From Lactobacillus sp. ESL0700 (GTDB lineage Bacteria; Bacillota; Bacilli; Lactobacillales; Lactobacillaceae): 64,000 nt of DNA. Where the stretch lies: NCBI RefSeq assembly GCF_029392095.1, contig NZ_CP113930.1, positions 186,001 through 250,000 on the forward strand, read 5' to 3'. Below the pieces are notes generated by a model. It saw nothing but the letters and a program-made list of their open reading frames with translations, was not told where the DNA came from and ran no database searches. Below, piece after piece: positions 18,472-27,695 of this stretch; the first letter of the stretch is position 1; every line of letters begins with the position of its first letter. A program made the translations under genes and the position numbers.

Positions 18472-18506
18472 GGACCTCGTTGAAATAATCAACGGGGTCT
18501 TTTTTT
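18472..18506 (+). terminator. Riboswitch-controlled terminator before ribD
   Basis: GACCTCGTTGA / TCAACGGGGTC stem (one mismatch) with an AATAA loop and a run of Ts. It is the expression platform of the FMN riboswitch. Confidence 0.85.
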
Positions 18507-18528
18507 GTGTATTTAGGAAGTGAAGATA

Positions 18529-19593
18529 GTGCAAGACAAGGATTACATGCAGATGGCCGTTCATGAAGCTTTAAAAGCACAGGGTGCGACCTGGACTAAT
18601 CCGCTTGTTGGTGCGGTTTTGGTTAAAGATGGGCAAGTACTAGCAACAGGCTACCACCACCAATATGGTAAAGAACATGCCGAGATTAACACGTTGTCAC
18701 ATTTAGCTAAGCCAAGTCTAGCGCAAGGTGCGACTTTGTACGTCACGCTAGAGCCTTGCAGCCATTACGGCAAGCAACCGCCGTGTGCTAAGCGGGTAGT
18801 GGAAGTTGGCATTAAGCGCGTGGTAGTTGGCCAAGTAGATCCGCATCAAATTGTCGGCGGCAAGGGGATGCAATATTTAAATGAGCATGGCCTTGAAACC
18901 GAAGTAATCGGCGGTGTAGAGCAGTTATATGAGCGCTATAACTTTTTCTATCAAAAACAGCGCCCGTTTGTCACGCTCAAGTATGCGATGTCACTTGACG
19001 GCAAAATTAATGAACCTAAGCAGAAGCGGACATTTTTAACAGGGGACAAAGCTCAAATTGATGTCCAAAAACTGCGGTGCCGTAATCAAGCGATTTTAAT
19101 TGGTGCTAACACATTACGCATTGACAATCCGCAATTAACGGTAAGGATCAAGAATTTGCCGATTCCGCCAATTAGGATTGTAGTCACGCGGGATGCCAAT
19201 CGACTTGATTTTACTAAGCAATTGTTTCAATTACCGGGACAGATTTGGCTGCTTAGTGAACAGCCATTAACTAAAAAAATAGGCGAAAATGTTGAATGTA
19301 TGACAGCTGAAAAATGGACACCAGAAAAAATTGTGGCGTTACTTGCGCAGCGTGAAATCCAGTCACTACTGGTTGAAGGTGGCAGTCAGATTCAAGCTGA
19401 ATTTATTGCCGCTGACCTAGCAGATGAAATTATTGCTTATGTTGCTCCGCAAGTTTTGGGTGGTACCGGGTTACCAGCAGCAGTTGGCCCAGCTTTAAGT
19501 GACAAATTGCAATATCAACTTCTTAATGTCCAACAATTGGGTCAAGATGTGCGTATTTGCGCAAGGAGAGAGGATAAATGTTTACAGGAATAA
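18529..19593 (+). CDS. ribD: Bifunctional riboflavin deaminase/reductase RibD
   Basis: 354 residues from GTG 18529 (AGGAAG 8 bases upstream); an in-frame GTG at 18520 is less well placed. The N-terminal deaminase domain has zinc ligands in EHAEINTL and PCSHYGKQPPC. The C-terminal RibD_C reductase domain begins near RPFVTLKYAMSLDGKI. It performs steps two and three of riboflavin synthesis from the GTP branch. It is the first gene of ribD-ribE-ribBA-ribH and overlaps ribE by 16 bases. Confidence 0.96.
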   Translation: MQDKDYMQMAVHEALKAQGATWTNPLVGAVLVKDGQVLATGYHHQYGKEHAEINTLSHLAKPSLAQGATLYVTLEPCSHYGKQPPCAKRVVEVGIKRVVVGQVDPHQIVGGKGMQYLNEHGLETEVIGGVEQLYERYNFFYQKQRPFVTLKYAMSLDGKINEPKQKRTFLTGDKAQIDVQKLRCRNQAILIGANTLRIDNPQLTVRIKNLPIPPIRIVVTRDANRLDFTKQLFQLPGQIWLLSEQPLTKKIGENVECMTAEKWTPEKIVALLAQREIQSLLVEGGSQIQAEFIAADLADEIIAYVAPQVLGGTGLPAAVGPALSDKLQYQLLNVQQLGQDVRICARREDKCLQE

Positions 19594-20183
19594 TTCAAGG
19601 CACGGGTAAAATTACGCGCTTAGATATTACAGAAAAACATGCCAAGTTAGGCATTACTTCAGCTAAAATGGCACAAAAAAATCTGCCACTTGGTGCAAGT
19701 ATTGCGGTCAACGGCATTTGTCTGACGGTTACTGCTTGGGATAATGATGAGTTTACGGTCGATGTAATGCCAGAAACAATGAAGCGAACAAACTTAGGCA
19801 ACCTTACTAATGGCAGTTTAGTCAATTTGGAACCATCGGTTAGTGTCGACAGCACACTTGACGGTCATATTGTTGCTGGTCATATTGATACAACGGCGGA
19901 ACTAATTAAGCGTACGGAAACGGAAAATTCAATCGAGCTGCGCTTCCAAGTGCCCCATAAGTATGATCCGTATATTGTTGAAAAAGGCTCAATCGCAATT
20001 GATGGTATTAGTTTGACAGTCACAATGGCAGAAAACGACGTCTTTGGCGTTAGTCTAATTCCGTTTACTATTGCCAATACCACGTTAGCTAATTGCCAAG
20101 TTGGCGATCACGTTAATATCGAAGTTGATATGATTGGTCGTTACGCAGTTAAGCAGATTCAGGCATGGAAAAAAGAATTTTAG
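19578..20183 (+). CDS. ribE: Riboflavin synthase alpha subunit RibE
   Basis: 201 residues with two lumazine-binding repeats. MFTGIIQGTGKI opens the protein and NGICLTVT marks repeat one; IDGISLTVT marks repeat two near 140. It dismutates two 6,7-dimethyl-8-ribityllumazine molecules into riboflavin. The RBS is aaggagag. It overlaps ribD and is 10 bases from ribBA. Confidence 0.96.
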   Translation: MFTGIIQGTGKITRLDITEKHAKLGITSAKMAQKNLPLGASIAVNGICLTVTAWDNDEFTVDVMPETMKRTNLGNLTNGSLVNLEPSVSVDSTLDGHIVAGHIDTTAELIKRTETENSIELRFQVPHKYDPYIVEKGSIAIDGISLTVTMAENDVFGVSLIPFTIANTTLANCQVGDHVNIEVDMIGRYAVKQIQAWKKEF

Positions 20184-20193
20184 GAGGATAAAA

Positions 20194-21420
20194 ATGAAGG
20201 ACGAACTAAACGAAAAAATGGCCAAAATTCTTGATCATATGAGAAACGGCGGCTTGGTTATTGTGGCAGATTCACCACAGCGTGAATCTGAGGGTGACAT
20301 GATCGGTTTGGCAGAAAAGGTAACCCCGCAAATGGTTAACACCATGATTTCTAAAGCTCGCGGTTTGTTATGTGTACCGATGAGTAAGGCGTACGCTGAC
20401 CGCTTGCAATTAAGTCCACTTGAAACGGGCTCAAATGATACTTTCGGCACAGCCTTTACTCTTAGTGTTGACTCAACCGAGACGACAACGGGAATTTCCG
20501 CGTTTGATCGGGCTAAAACAATTAAAAAATTGGCAGACCCTAATAGTCAGTGGGATGACTTTTATCATCCTGGCCATGTTTTTCCGTTGGTTGCCAAAGA
20601 AGGTGGCGTTTTAGAGCGGACTGGTCATACTGAAGCCGCACTTGACTTAGCTCGTTTAGCTGGAGTGGCTCCAGTTGGATTTATCTGTGAATGCATTAAA
20701 AAAGACGGTACGATGGCTCGCCGCAAGGACTTAAAGGCATTGGCAGAAGGCTTAGGCATTCCTTACCTAACAATTGAGGAATTAATTGAGTACCGTAAAC
20801 GGCAAGAAAATAAAGATTTGGCAATTGAATCCATCACTAAAGTTGATTTTCCAACTAAATATGGTCATTTCCAACTTGAAGGCTTTAGAGACAGTAAGCA
20901 CCCAGACAAGCAGCCAACATTGTTAATTAGTAAAGGTGACATTAAACCGGGTGAGCCACTCTTATTGCGGCTGCACAGTGAATGTTTGACTGGGGATGTT
21001 TTTGGCTCTAAGCGCTGTGATTGCGGTGCTCAACTGGCAGAAGCTTTGACCAAAATTGAAGAAAATGGTTCGGGTGCCGTGCTGTATCTGCGTCAAGAAG
21101 GCCGCGGAATTGGTCTGGAAAACAAGTTGCGCGCATATAAATTGCAGGATGAAGGTATGAATACTGTAGAAGCCAACCAGCAATTAGGTTTGCCGGTTGA
21201 TGCGCGTCGCTATAATGTTGCCGGCGAAATTTTACGCCAAAAAGGCATCACAGAAGTTAAGTTAATGACCAACAATCCAGATAAGGTTGACCAGTTAGAA
21301 AACTTTGGCGTGCAGGTAGTGGAACGGATTCCAATGGAAGTTGGACTCACTGAGGAAAACAGACAATACTTGAGCACTAAAAAGCACGAAATGAACCATA
21401 TTTTAAATGAGGTAGACTAA
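20194..21420 (+). CDS. ribBA: RibBA: DHBP synthase / GTP cyclohydrolase II
   Basis: 408 residues from the ATG behind taggagga; a longer in-frame start inside ribE lacks an RBS. The N-terminal DHBP synthase half carries RESEGDM (acidic metal site), HPGHVFPL and RTGHTEAALDLARLAG. The C-terminal GTP cyclohydrolase II half has zinc ligands in SECLTGDVFGSKRCDCG and YLRQEGRGIGL. Both committed precursors of riboflavin are therefore made by one protein. Neither active-site set looks broken. Confidence 0.96.
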   Translation: MKDELNEKMAKILDHMRNGGLVIVADSPQRESEGDMIGLAEKVTPQMVNTMISKARGLLCVPMSKAYADRLQLSPLETGSNDTFGTAFTLSVDSTETTTGISAFDRAKTIKKLADPNSQWDDFYHPGHVFPLVAKEGGVLERTGHTEAALDLARLAGVAPVGFICECIKKDGTMARRKDLKALAEGLGIPYLTIEELIEYRKRQENKDLAIESITKVDFPTKYGHFQLEGFRDSKHPDKQPTLLISKGDIKPGEPLLLRLHSECLTGDVFGSKRCDCGAQLAEALTKIEENGSGAVLYLRQEGRGIGLENKLRAYKLQDEGMNTVEANQQLGLPVDARRYNVAGEILRQKGITEVKLMTNNPDKVDQLENFGVQVVERIPMEVGLTEENRQYLSTKKHEMNHILNEVD

Positions 21421-21421
21421 A

Positions 21422-21895
21422 ATGAAAGAACTGACAGGAAAATTAGTGGCACAGCAAGATAAAAGAATTGGAATTGTGGTTGCCAAATTTAATGGCGTTG
21501 TGACCGATCGCTTACTTAGCGGCGCTTTAGAACAATTGAAGATGTCTGGTGTACCTAGTGACAACATTGTTGTTGTTCATGTGCCAGGGGCATATGAAAT
21601 TTCGCGGACTGTTAACTGTTTGGCTAAAAGTGGTAAGGTTGATGGCATTATCGCTTTGGGCGCAGTTATTCGCGGTGAAACCGACCACTACACTTATGTT
21701 TGTGAAGGTACAGCGTCACAATTAGCAGCAGCCACTGCTAATGGTCCAGTACCAGTAATGTTCGGCGTCTTGATGACCGACACTGTTGCTCAAGCAACTG
21801 ATCGTGCTGGTGGAAAATCTGGCAATAAGGGAGCTGAATGTGCAACGGATATCTTAGAGGTTCTAAGCTTGGAAGAGCAAATTAATAATTTATAA
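21422..21895 (+). CDS. ribH: 6,7-dimethyl-8-ribityllumazine synthase RibH
   Basis: 157 residues. Family elements are IGIVVAKFNGVVTDRLL, VPGAYEI, ALGAVIRGETDHY (active-site His) and FGVLMTDT. It condenses the ribBA and ribD branch products to lumazine, the substrate of RibE. It starts one base after the ribBA stop and is last in the operon, before a terminator. With the three upstream genes the pathway is complete except for the dedicated phosphatase, which is usually unlinked. Confidence 0.96.
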   Translation: MKELTGKLVAQQDKRIGIVVAKFNGVVTDRLLSGALEQLKMSGVPSDNIVVVHVPGAYEISRTVNCLAKSGKVDGIIALGAVIRGETDHYTYVCEGTASQLAAATANGPVPVMFGVLMTDTVAQATDRAGGKSGNKGAECATDILEVLSLEEQINNL

Positions 21896-21928
21896 TATCG
21901 CCATTTTTTCTTACATAAATACATGCTT

Positions 21929-21966
21929 AAAAAGCCATGACTGTGAAGAAGTCATGGCTTTTTTGT
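21929..21966. terminator. Terminator between ribH and convergent lysR
   Basis: AAAAAGCCATGACT / AGTCATGGCTTTTTT hairpin with a short loop. The T tract is followed by GTGAT. Confidence 0.85.
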
Positions 21967-21970
21967 GATA

Positions 21971-22885
21971 TTAAATAATTTTATCAACAAAATCTGTTTT
22001 TAGAATTTGCGTTGCATATTTAATTTCATCTGTGAGCCTTGGTTGCGACTTAATTGTGGAAATAGAAAAATTAACGTTAATTTCATTTCTAGGCAGACGG
22101 ACATAGTTGATATTGGATAGCTTTTGCTCGTTGACAGCTTCGATACTGGTTGTCATGTTTCCTAATCCTAGTTCAGCTAATTTAAGTGCTGTTGTAGAGT
22201 CACGAACGTGGATCGTGGGATAAAATTCTAGGCCAATATTGCTAAAGTAGTTGTTGATAATTGCCTGGTAGCCGCGCTCGCCATCAGTCACGATAAATTT
22301 TTCGTGATTGATTTTATTTAAATCCTGAGCTGTCAGCTTGATTTCACGTTTACCAGCTTCATACAAATGTGAGTACCGGCCTAGAACCAAAACTTGTGCA
22401 GAAGTGTATAAGCTTTCATTTTTAACATTTGGTAAGAGAATCGTATTGCCGACAAAAAGATCTAATTGCCCATCCTGAAAGGCTTTTTCGGCATCTGCCG
22501 TGCTTAATTCGAAAGTTTTGGTTTGCAGGTTAGGAAATTTTGCAAATAATTGCGGCAATACGACTAAGTTGAATTTTTCACCTAATGGCGGCGTAATTCC
22601 CATTTGTAAGGTGGGAAAAGAATTCTTTTCATACTGCTTCATTTTTACTTTTAATTGATGTTGCAGCTGCAAGTTTTTCCGTAAATATTTAATTAATAGA
22701 TGTGCTGCTGGCGTTAATTTGATTGGTTTAGTGTCGCGTTTAACTAAAATAACATTGTATTTTTGCTCATACTTTTTAATGACACGGCTAAGATAGGGCT
22801 GACTCAAGTATAATTTTTGCGCGGCTTCCGAAATTGAATTGCTGTTTTCTAATGTTTCCAGAAAAATTAATAAGCGATTGTTCAT
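21971..22885 (-). CDS. LysR-family regulator divergent from flavoprotein
   Basis: 304 residues. The N-terminal winged helix carries NSISEAAQKLYLSQPYLSRVIKKYEQ, and the C-terminal part is a periplasmic-binding-like effector domain. It is divergently transcribed from the FMN/FAD flavoprotein gene, the usual arrangement for a LysR activator and its target. The effector is unknown and could be the reductase substrate, such as fumarate or another enoate. Confidence 0.88.
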   Translation of the reverse strand: MNNRLLIFLETLENSNSISEAAQKLYLSQPYLSRVIKKYEQKYNVILVKRDTKPIKLTPAAHLLIKYLRKNLQLQHQLKVKMKQYEKNSFPTLQMGITPPLGEKFNLVVLPQLFAKFPNLQTKTFELSTADAEKAFQDGQLDLFVGNTILLPNVKNESLYTSAQVLVLGRYSHLYEAGKREIKLTAQDLNKINHEKFIVTDGERGYQAIINNYFSNIGLEFYPTIHVRDSTTALKLAELGLGNMTTSIEAVNEQKLSNINYVRLPRNEINVNFSISTIKSQPRLTDEIKYATQILKTDFVDKII

Positions 22886-22963
22886 TAATATTTACCTATG
22901 CCTATTTTGTAATATTGATTTTAATAATTAAGTATTTCACATATTACCAATTATAGTATTTAA

Positions 22964-22977
22964 TGAAAGCGTGAACA
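22964..22977 (+). promoter_or_regulatory. Candidate cre (CcpA) site before flavoprotein gene
   Basis: TGAAAGCGTGAACA matches the cre consensus TGWAANCGNTNWCA except at position 10. It sits 7 bases after a TATAGT -10-like element (22952-22957), where CcpA binding would repress. Confidence 0.5.
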
Positions 22978-23003
22978 AGAAATTACTGATAGGAGGTTTA
23001 CTT

Positions 23004-24830
23004 ATGGTTAATAATCAAAAATTTCAATGGGATGCAGTTTATGATGTTGCCGTTCTAGGATTCGGTGGTGCTGGTGCTACTGCAGCAAGGTTTGCGGCAG
23101 ATAATGGCGCAAAAGTTTTATTAGTAGACAGTGCTCCAGAAGGACATGAAGGTGGTAATACAAGGTATTCAGGTCAAATGGTCGGTGCCGGGACTGACTT
23201 TGAAGGCTTGAAAAATTATCACGAACATCTTGCGGCACCATTAAAGCCTGACAAAAAAGTTTTCAATGCTTTAATTGAAGGCATGGCTAACATGGGCGAT
23301 TACTTTAGAAAATATTTAGACGTTGAACCTGTTAGCATGAAAAAGCTGCTGGCTAATACGCCGTCAACTGCTTATGTGACAGAATATCCAGAATTACTTG
23401 ATGCTGATTCTTATGATGCCTATTTAGTACATAGTGGTGTTGATGATGCAGCGCTGTGGAAGATTTTACGGCAAAAAGTTTTAGACCGATCCGATAAAAT
23501 TGACGTTTGGTATGCTTCACCTGCCAAGCATTTGATTCAAGATGGTGCTACTAAAACGGTGATTGGTGTGCAAATTGAGCGTGACCACGTTTTGCGCAAT
23601 ATTAAAGTGAACAATGGGGTTGTTTTAGCTGTTGGTGGTTTTGAAAATAATAAAGATATGATTCAAGGCTTCTTGCAATCCTCTTACTTGTCACCAATTG
23701 GTACTTTGTACAACAAGGGTGACGGCATTAAGATGCTCGAAGAAGTAAACGCACAATTATGGAATATGCGTTCATTTGAGTCACTGGGGCAATTCCACGG
23801 GTTGTCATTAAGACAAGAAGAAGGTGCGCGTTCAACGTACGCTCTGAATGTCTTTTGGCAAGAAAGCTCCACTGGTAGTGTAATTGTTGTTGGTGATGAC
23901 GGTACGCGTTACTTTAACGAAGCAGAGATGAACCGTCATGGTCATATTTATAATCATGGTGATTGGGTTGTGCCGTTGAACCAAAACCATCCGTACATGA
24001 TTTTTGACCAACAAAAATACGATGAACTCAAGAATGAACCAGACGATGGCTTGAAAGTTCCAGGTTTCTTGGAAAAAGCGATTAAGGCATCATCGATAAC
24101 TGAATTAGCGCAAAAGATTGGTAAAAAACCAGAGACACTTACTAATACCATTGCAGAGTTTAATTTTATGGCTGAGCAAGGAAAGGATTACGCCTTTCAT
24201 CGCGAACCTGAAACTTTACGCAAATTTAGTGAGAATGGCCCATATTATGCCATTGCTTTAAGACAAAATATGCTAAATACACAAGGTGGGGGACGGCGTG
24301 ATGATCATGCCCAAGTACTTGATCCTGATAACCAACCTATTCCGCACTTGTATGAAGCAGGTGAATTGGGCGCACCATTTGTTAATAAATATACTACTGG
24401 TGGTAATGTAGCTGACTGTCTGATCTCTGGTAAGATTGCTGGTGAAAATGCGGCAGCTGTTAAGCAAGAATTGCCAGTTTCAGGTGGGATTAACTTAAAT
24501 GATGTAAGTATTAATCCTAACTTTGATGCAACTAGTGATGAAGATCATCAAAAGTATTCAACTAGTAAAAACCAATACCTTGGCTACAGTAATCAAGGAA
24601 TGGGCGATGGCGTAGTTGTTCGGACCACGCTTAGCGATGATGGTAAGATTGCCGATATTGAAGTATTGAAGCAAACTGAGAGCGATGATTATGGACTGAA
24701 GGCAGTTCAAGAACTTCCTAAGAAAATGATTGCAGCTAACACTTATGACGTTGATGCGGTATCTGGTGCTTCACAAACAAGTAAGGCGATTAAAGAAGCC
24801 GTTAAGGATTCACTTGAAAAAGCTAAATAA
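23004..24830 (+). CDS. Fumarate-reductase-like flavoprotein with covalent-FMN domain
   Basis: 608 residues from ATG 23004 behind the RBS taggagg; the frame upstream to 22971 is unlikely. An N-terminal FAD-binding fold (GFGGAGATAARFAADNG, about 18-34) is followed by a flavocytochrome c/fumarate reductase domain ending GELGAPFVNKYTTGGNVADCLISG. The C-terminal FMN_bind domain (about 515-608) carries VSGASQTS, the Ser/Thr acceptor motif that ApbE flavinylates. No signal peptide is present, so it should be a soluble NADH-linked or similar reductase of fumarate, or of another alpha,beta-unsaturated acid such as urocanate or hydroxycinnamates. It would act as an electron sink in a fermenter. Confidence 0.88.
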   Translation: MVNNQKFQWDAVYDVAVLGFGGAGATAARFAADNGAKVLLVDSAPEGHEGGNTRYSGQMVGAGTDFEGLKNYHEHLAAPLKPDKKVFNALIEGMANMGDYFRKYLDVEPVSMKKLLANTPSTAYVTEYPELLDADSYDAYLVHSGVDDAALWKILRQKVLDRSDKIDVWYASPAKHLIQDGATKTVIGVQIERDHVLRNIKVNNGVVLAVGGFENNKDMIQGFLQSSYLSPIGTLYNKGDGIKMLEEVNAQLWNMRSFESLGQFHGLSLRQEEGARSTYALNVFWQESSTGSVIVVGDDGTRYFNEAEMNRHGHIYNHGDWVVPLNQNHPYMIFDQQKYDELKNEPDDGLKVPGFLEKAIKASSITELAQKIGKKPETLTNTIAEFNFMAEQGKDYAFHREPETLRKFSENGPYYAIALRQNMLNTQGGGRRDDHAQVLDPDNQPIPHLYEAGELGAPFVNKYTTGGNVADCLISGKIAGENAAAVKQELPVSGGINLNDVSINPNFDATSDEDHQKYSTSKNQYLGYSNQGMGDGVVVRTTLSDDGKIADIEVLKQTESDDYGLKAVQELPKKMIAANTYDVDAVSGASQTSKAIKEAVKDSLEKAK

Positions 24831-24847
24831 TAATTTAAAATAGCGAT

Positions 24848-24881
24848 AAAAAACGTATGGCATAAGACCATACGTTTTTTT
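24848..24881. terminator. Bidirectional terminator between flavoprotein and araR
   Basis: AAAAAACGTATGG / CCATACGTTTTTT hairpin between convergent genes. Confidence 0.85.
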
Positions 24882-24888
24882 GGTTGAT

Positions 24889-25971
24889 TTATTTTTCTTT
24901 AGGTGCAGCAACAGAAGCTCTTACTTTTAATTTAGGATGATGAACAATGGAATTAAGTTTTTTACCTTGAATCAATTTCAAAATACCTTGGCCAGCCTCT
25001 TTACCAACAGAGGTTCGCTCGTAATTCATAGTTGTCAAGCTGGGAGTTAAGTATGCGGCTGAGTCAAAATCATCAAAGCCAACTAGTGAAATATCTTCTG
25101 GGACTTTCAACTGCATTTTTTTGAGCATATCTAAGACTAATAATGCCAAGCTGTCGTTGTAGCAAGCGATTGCCGTCGGTCTTTGACCATCTTTTAGGTA
25201 AAAGGCTATTTTTTTACTGATTGTTTGAAAAGGATCATGAGAATTATACATGATAATACTGCTGTTAGAGAGATTCGAGCTGGTCTCCTGGTAAGCTTTC
25301 ATGAAGCCGTTCATTCGGTGTACACCTTGAAGATCATCTACCTGAAATATTCCTAGTATTCGCTGATGTCCCATACTAAGTAGGTATTTGATGAGTTCTG
25401 TTTCTGCTGCTTCATCATCATTTGTGATTGATGGAAAATTTAACTTAGGGTATTCAGCATTAATGAACAAGAGTGGAATTTTACTCTTAGCGACTCGTTT
25501 ATAGATGTCGAGATTAGGACTAGGCTTAGCACTTTCGCTTGGTTCAACAATTAGCCCTGCTACTTGTGAATCAAGCATTTTAATTAAGCTTTCACGTTCT
25601 TTTTTGGGGTGATTATGCGTGTTAGCGATGAGAAGGGAGTATTCTTTTGTACTGATTTCAGTATCAATCTGTGAGATTATCTTGGGGAAAATATAGTCTG
25701 CGATATGAGTACAGATCAATCCAATTGTCTTACTTTCGGGATTAACCTGCCATTTTTTATTCCAATCTTGGATAAACATGCCGCTACCCTGAACCTTGTA
25801 GATCAAATGCTCATCTTGCAATTCAGATAATGCTTTACGAACAGCATAACGTGATTTACCAAACTGTTTAATTAAATCATTTTCTGTGGGTAACTTTTGG
25901 TTAACCTTATAATCACCAAAAGTTATTTCATTTTTAAGAGTCTCTTTAATTGCAAGATAATCACTCTTCAT
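24889..25971 (-). CDS. araR: Arabinose operon repressor AraR (GntR-LacI hybrid)
   Basis: 360 residues from the ATG that has GGAGG just upstream; a further in-frame ATG at 25986 overlaps that RBS and is less likely. The N-terminal GntR winged helix (about 5-70: LPTENDLIKQFGKSRYAVRKAL) is fused to a LacI/periplasmic-binding-type effector domain. This hybrid architecture is typical of AraR, which releases DNA on binding L-arabinose. It is divergent from araE and next to the full ara gene set. Confidence 0.93.
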   Translation of the reverse strand: MKSDYLAIKETLKNEITFGDYKVNQKLPTENDLIKQFGKSRYAVRKALSELQDEHLIYKVQGSGMFIQDWNKKWQVNPESKTIGLICTHIADYIFPKIISQIDTEISTKEYSLLIANTHNHPKKERESLIKMLDSQVAGLIVEPSESAKPSPNLDIYKRVAKSKIPLLFINAEYPKLNFPSITNDDEAAETELIKYLLSMGHQRILGIFQVDDLQGVHRMNGFMKAYQETSSNLSNSSIIMYNSHDPFQTISKKIAFYLKDGQRPTAIACYNDSLALLVLDMLKKMQLKVPEDISLVGFDDFDSAAYLTPSLTTMNYERTSVGKEAGQGILKLIQGKKLNSIVHHPKLKVRASVAAPKEK

Positions 25972-26288
25972 CTGAGGTTCCTCCATGAATTTATTTGATT
26001 ATTATTTATCGTGTTTTTTAAAAAAAGAAACATAGAAAGCATGTATGCAGATAATATCAATCATTATATCACAGATACCAACTGATAAAGTGTGTGTAAA
26101 TGACCCAGAAAAAAATAAATAAAAAATCGGTGATGCAATTTTTGTTGAATTTAAGCCACTTTTTTGTCTTTTTTTATGCCAAAAATCATTCGAATGAATT
26201 TTTATAAAGGTTGAATATCAAAATAAATGTTCTATAATGAAAATGCTTACAAGAAATGGATAGAATATTAATAAGGGGGATTTTTCAA
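25972..26288. promoter_or_regulatory. araR/araE: araR-araE divergent control region
   Basis: This 317-base AT-rich region holds the araE promoter (TTGAAT 26211-26216, 16-base spacer, TATAAT 26233-26238). A perfect 12-base palindrome TCATTCGAATGA lies at 26186-26197, upstream of the -35, and is a candidate AraR operator. A candidate cre, TGAAAATGCTTACA, lies at 26238-26251 just after the -10. On the other strand a TATAAT near 26060 could serve araR. The operator assignment is inference; the palindrome differs from the B. subtilis AraR box. Confidence 0.55.
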
Positions 26289-27680
26289 GTGGTACAAGAA
26301 AAAAAGAAAATACCAAGTAGTTTTATTTACTTCTTTGGATCATTTGGCGGTATTTTGTTTGGCTATGATATTGGCGTTATGACAGGTGCTTTGCCATTCT
26401 TACAAAATGATTGGAACTTAACTAATGCATCAATTGTTGGCTGGATTACTTCCGCTGTGATGTTTGGTGCTATTTTTGGTGGTGCTGCCGCCGGACAACT
26501 TTCCGATAAATTTGGTAGAAGAAAAATGATTCTAGTTTCAGCAATCATCTTTGCGTTGTTTTCAATTTTATCGATGGTTGCACCACATAATGGTTCCATG
26601 TATTTAATTATTATTCGAATATTACTAGGACTTGCTGTAGGGGCAGCTTCAGCCTTAGTACCAGCATACATGTCAGAGATGGCACCTGCTAATGCTCGTG
26701 GTAGTTTATCTGGATTAAATCAGACGATGATTACTTCAGGAATGCTGCTTTCTTATATTATGGACTTTATCTTGAAAGGTGTACCAACTCCGTGGAATTG
26801 GCGACTGATGTTAGGGCTAGCAGCTGTACCAGCAATTATTCTATTTTTGGGTGTTGTCAAATTACCAGAATCACCACGGTTTTTAATTAAGAATGGTAAA
26901 GAAGACGAAGCTCGTGAAGTACTTTCATATATCAGAAAAAGTGACAAGGAAATTGATGACGAAATCCTTGAGATAAAGTCAGCTTCTGCAAAAGAAAATT
27001 CAGCATCAGAAAAGACCACGTGGGGATCACTATTTAGCAGCAAATATCGCTATCTGGTTATCGCTGGTGTTGGTGTAGCAGCCTTTCAACAATTTCAGGG
27101 TGCGAATGCTATCTTTTATTACATTCCTTTAATCGTGCAAAAGGCTACTGGCAGTGCAGCTAGTTCAGCACTAATGTGGCCAATTATTCAAGGTGTTATT
27201 TTGGTTACGGGATCGCTTGTTTACATTGCGATTGCAGAAAAGTTTAAGCGTCGTTCATTATTAATGCTTGGCGGAACAATTATGGGTCTTTCATTTTTAT
27301 TACCATCCGTAATTAATAGTATTGCGCCGCATACTAATCCAATGATGATTGTTGTGTTCTTATGTATCTATGTTGCATTTTATTCATTCACTTGGGCACC
27401 ATTAACCTGGGTACTGGTAGGAGAAATTTTCCCACTTGCAATTAGAGGACGTGCTTCTGGATTAGCATCTTCATTAAACTGGATTGGTTCTTGGGCTGTT
27501 GGTCTACTATTTCCAATGATGACTGCTTCAATGTCACAAGAAATGGTCTTTGGAATTTTTGGTGTTATTTGTATTTTAGGTGTCTTATTTGTTCGCTTCT
27601 TTGTTCCTGAAACTAAGGGTCATACTTTAGAGGAAATTGAAGAAGAAGGAATGAATCATGGCTTAAAAGAAGCAAAGTAG
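26289..27680 (+). CDS. araE: Sugar:proton symporter, likely L-arabinose (AraE-type MFS)
   Basis: 463 residues from GTG 26289, behind AAGGGGGA; an in-frame ATG at 26256 is less well placed. Twelve transmembrane helices carry sugar porter signatures: GGILFGYDIGVMTGALPF, SDKFGRRKM, PESPRFL in the central loop and PETKGHTLEEIEEE at the C-terminus. The position between araR and araB assigns L-arabinose or a similar pentose as substrate. It is first in araE-araB-araD-araA. Confidence 0.9.
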   Translation: MVQEKKKIPSSFIYFFGSFGGILFGYDIGVMTGALPFLQNDWNLTNASIVGWITSAVMFGAIFGGAAAGQLSDKFGRRKMILVSAIIFALFSILSMVAPHNGSMYLIIIRILLGLAVGAASALVPAYMSEMAPANARGSLSGLNQTMITSGMLLSYIMDFILKGVPTPWNWRLMLGLAAVPAIILFLGVVKLPESPRFLIKNGKEDEAREVLSYIRKSDKEIDDEILEIKSASAKENSASEKTTWGSLFSSKYRYLVIAGVGVAAFQQFQGANAIFYYIPLIVQKATGSAASSALMWPIIQGVILVTGSLVYIAIAEKFKRRSLLMLGGTIMGLSFLLPSVINSIAPHTNPMMIVVFLCIYVAFYSFTWAPLTWVLVGEIFPLAIRGRASGLASSLNWIGSWAVGLLFPMMTASMSQEMVFGIFGVICILGVLFVRFFVPETKGHTLEEIEEEGMNHGLKEAK

Positions 27681-27695
27681 TTGGGAGATGAAAAT

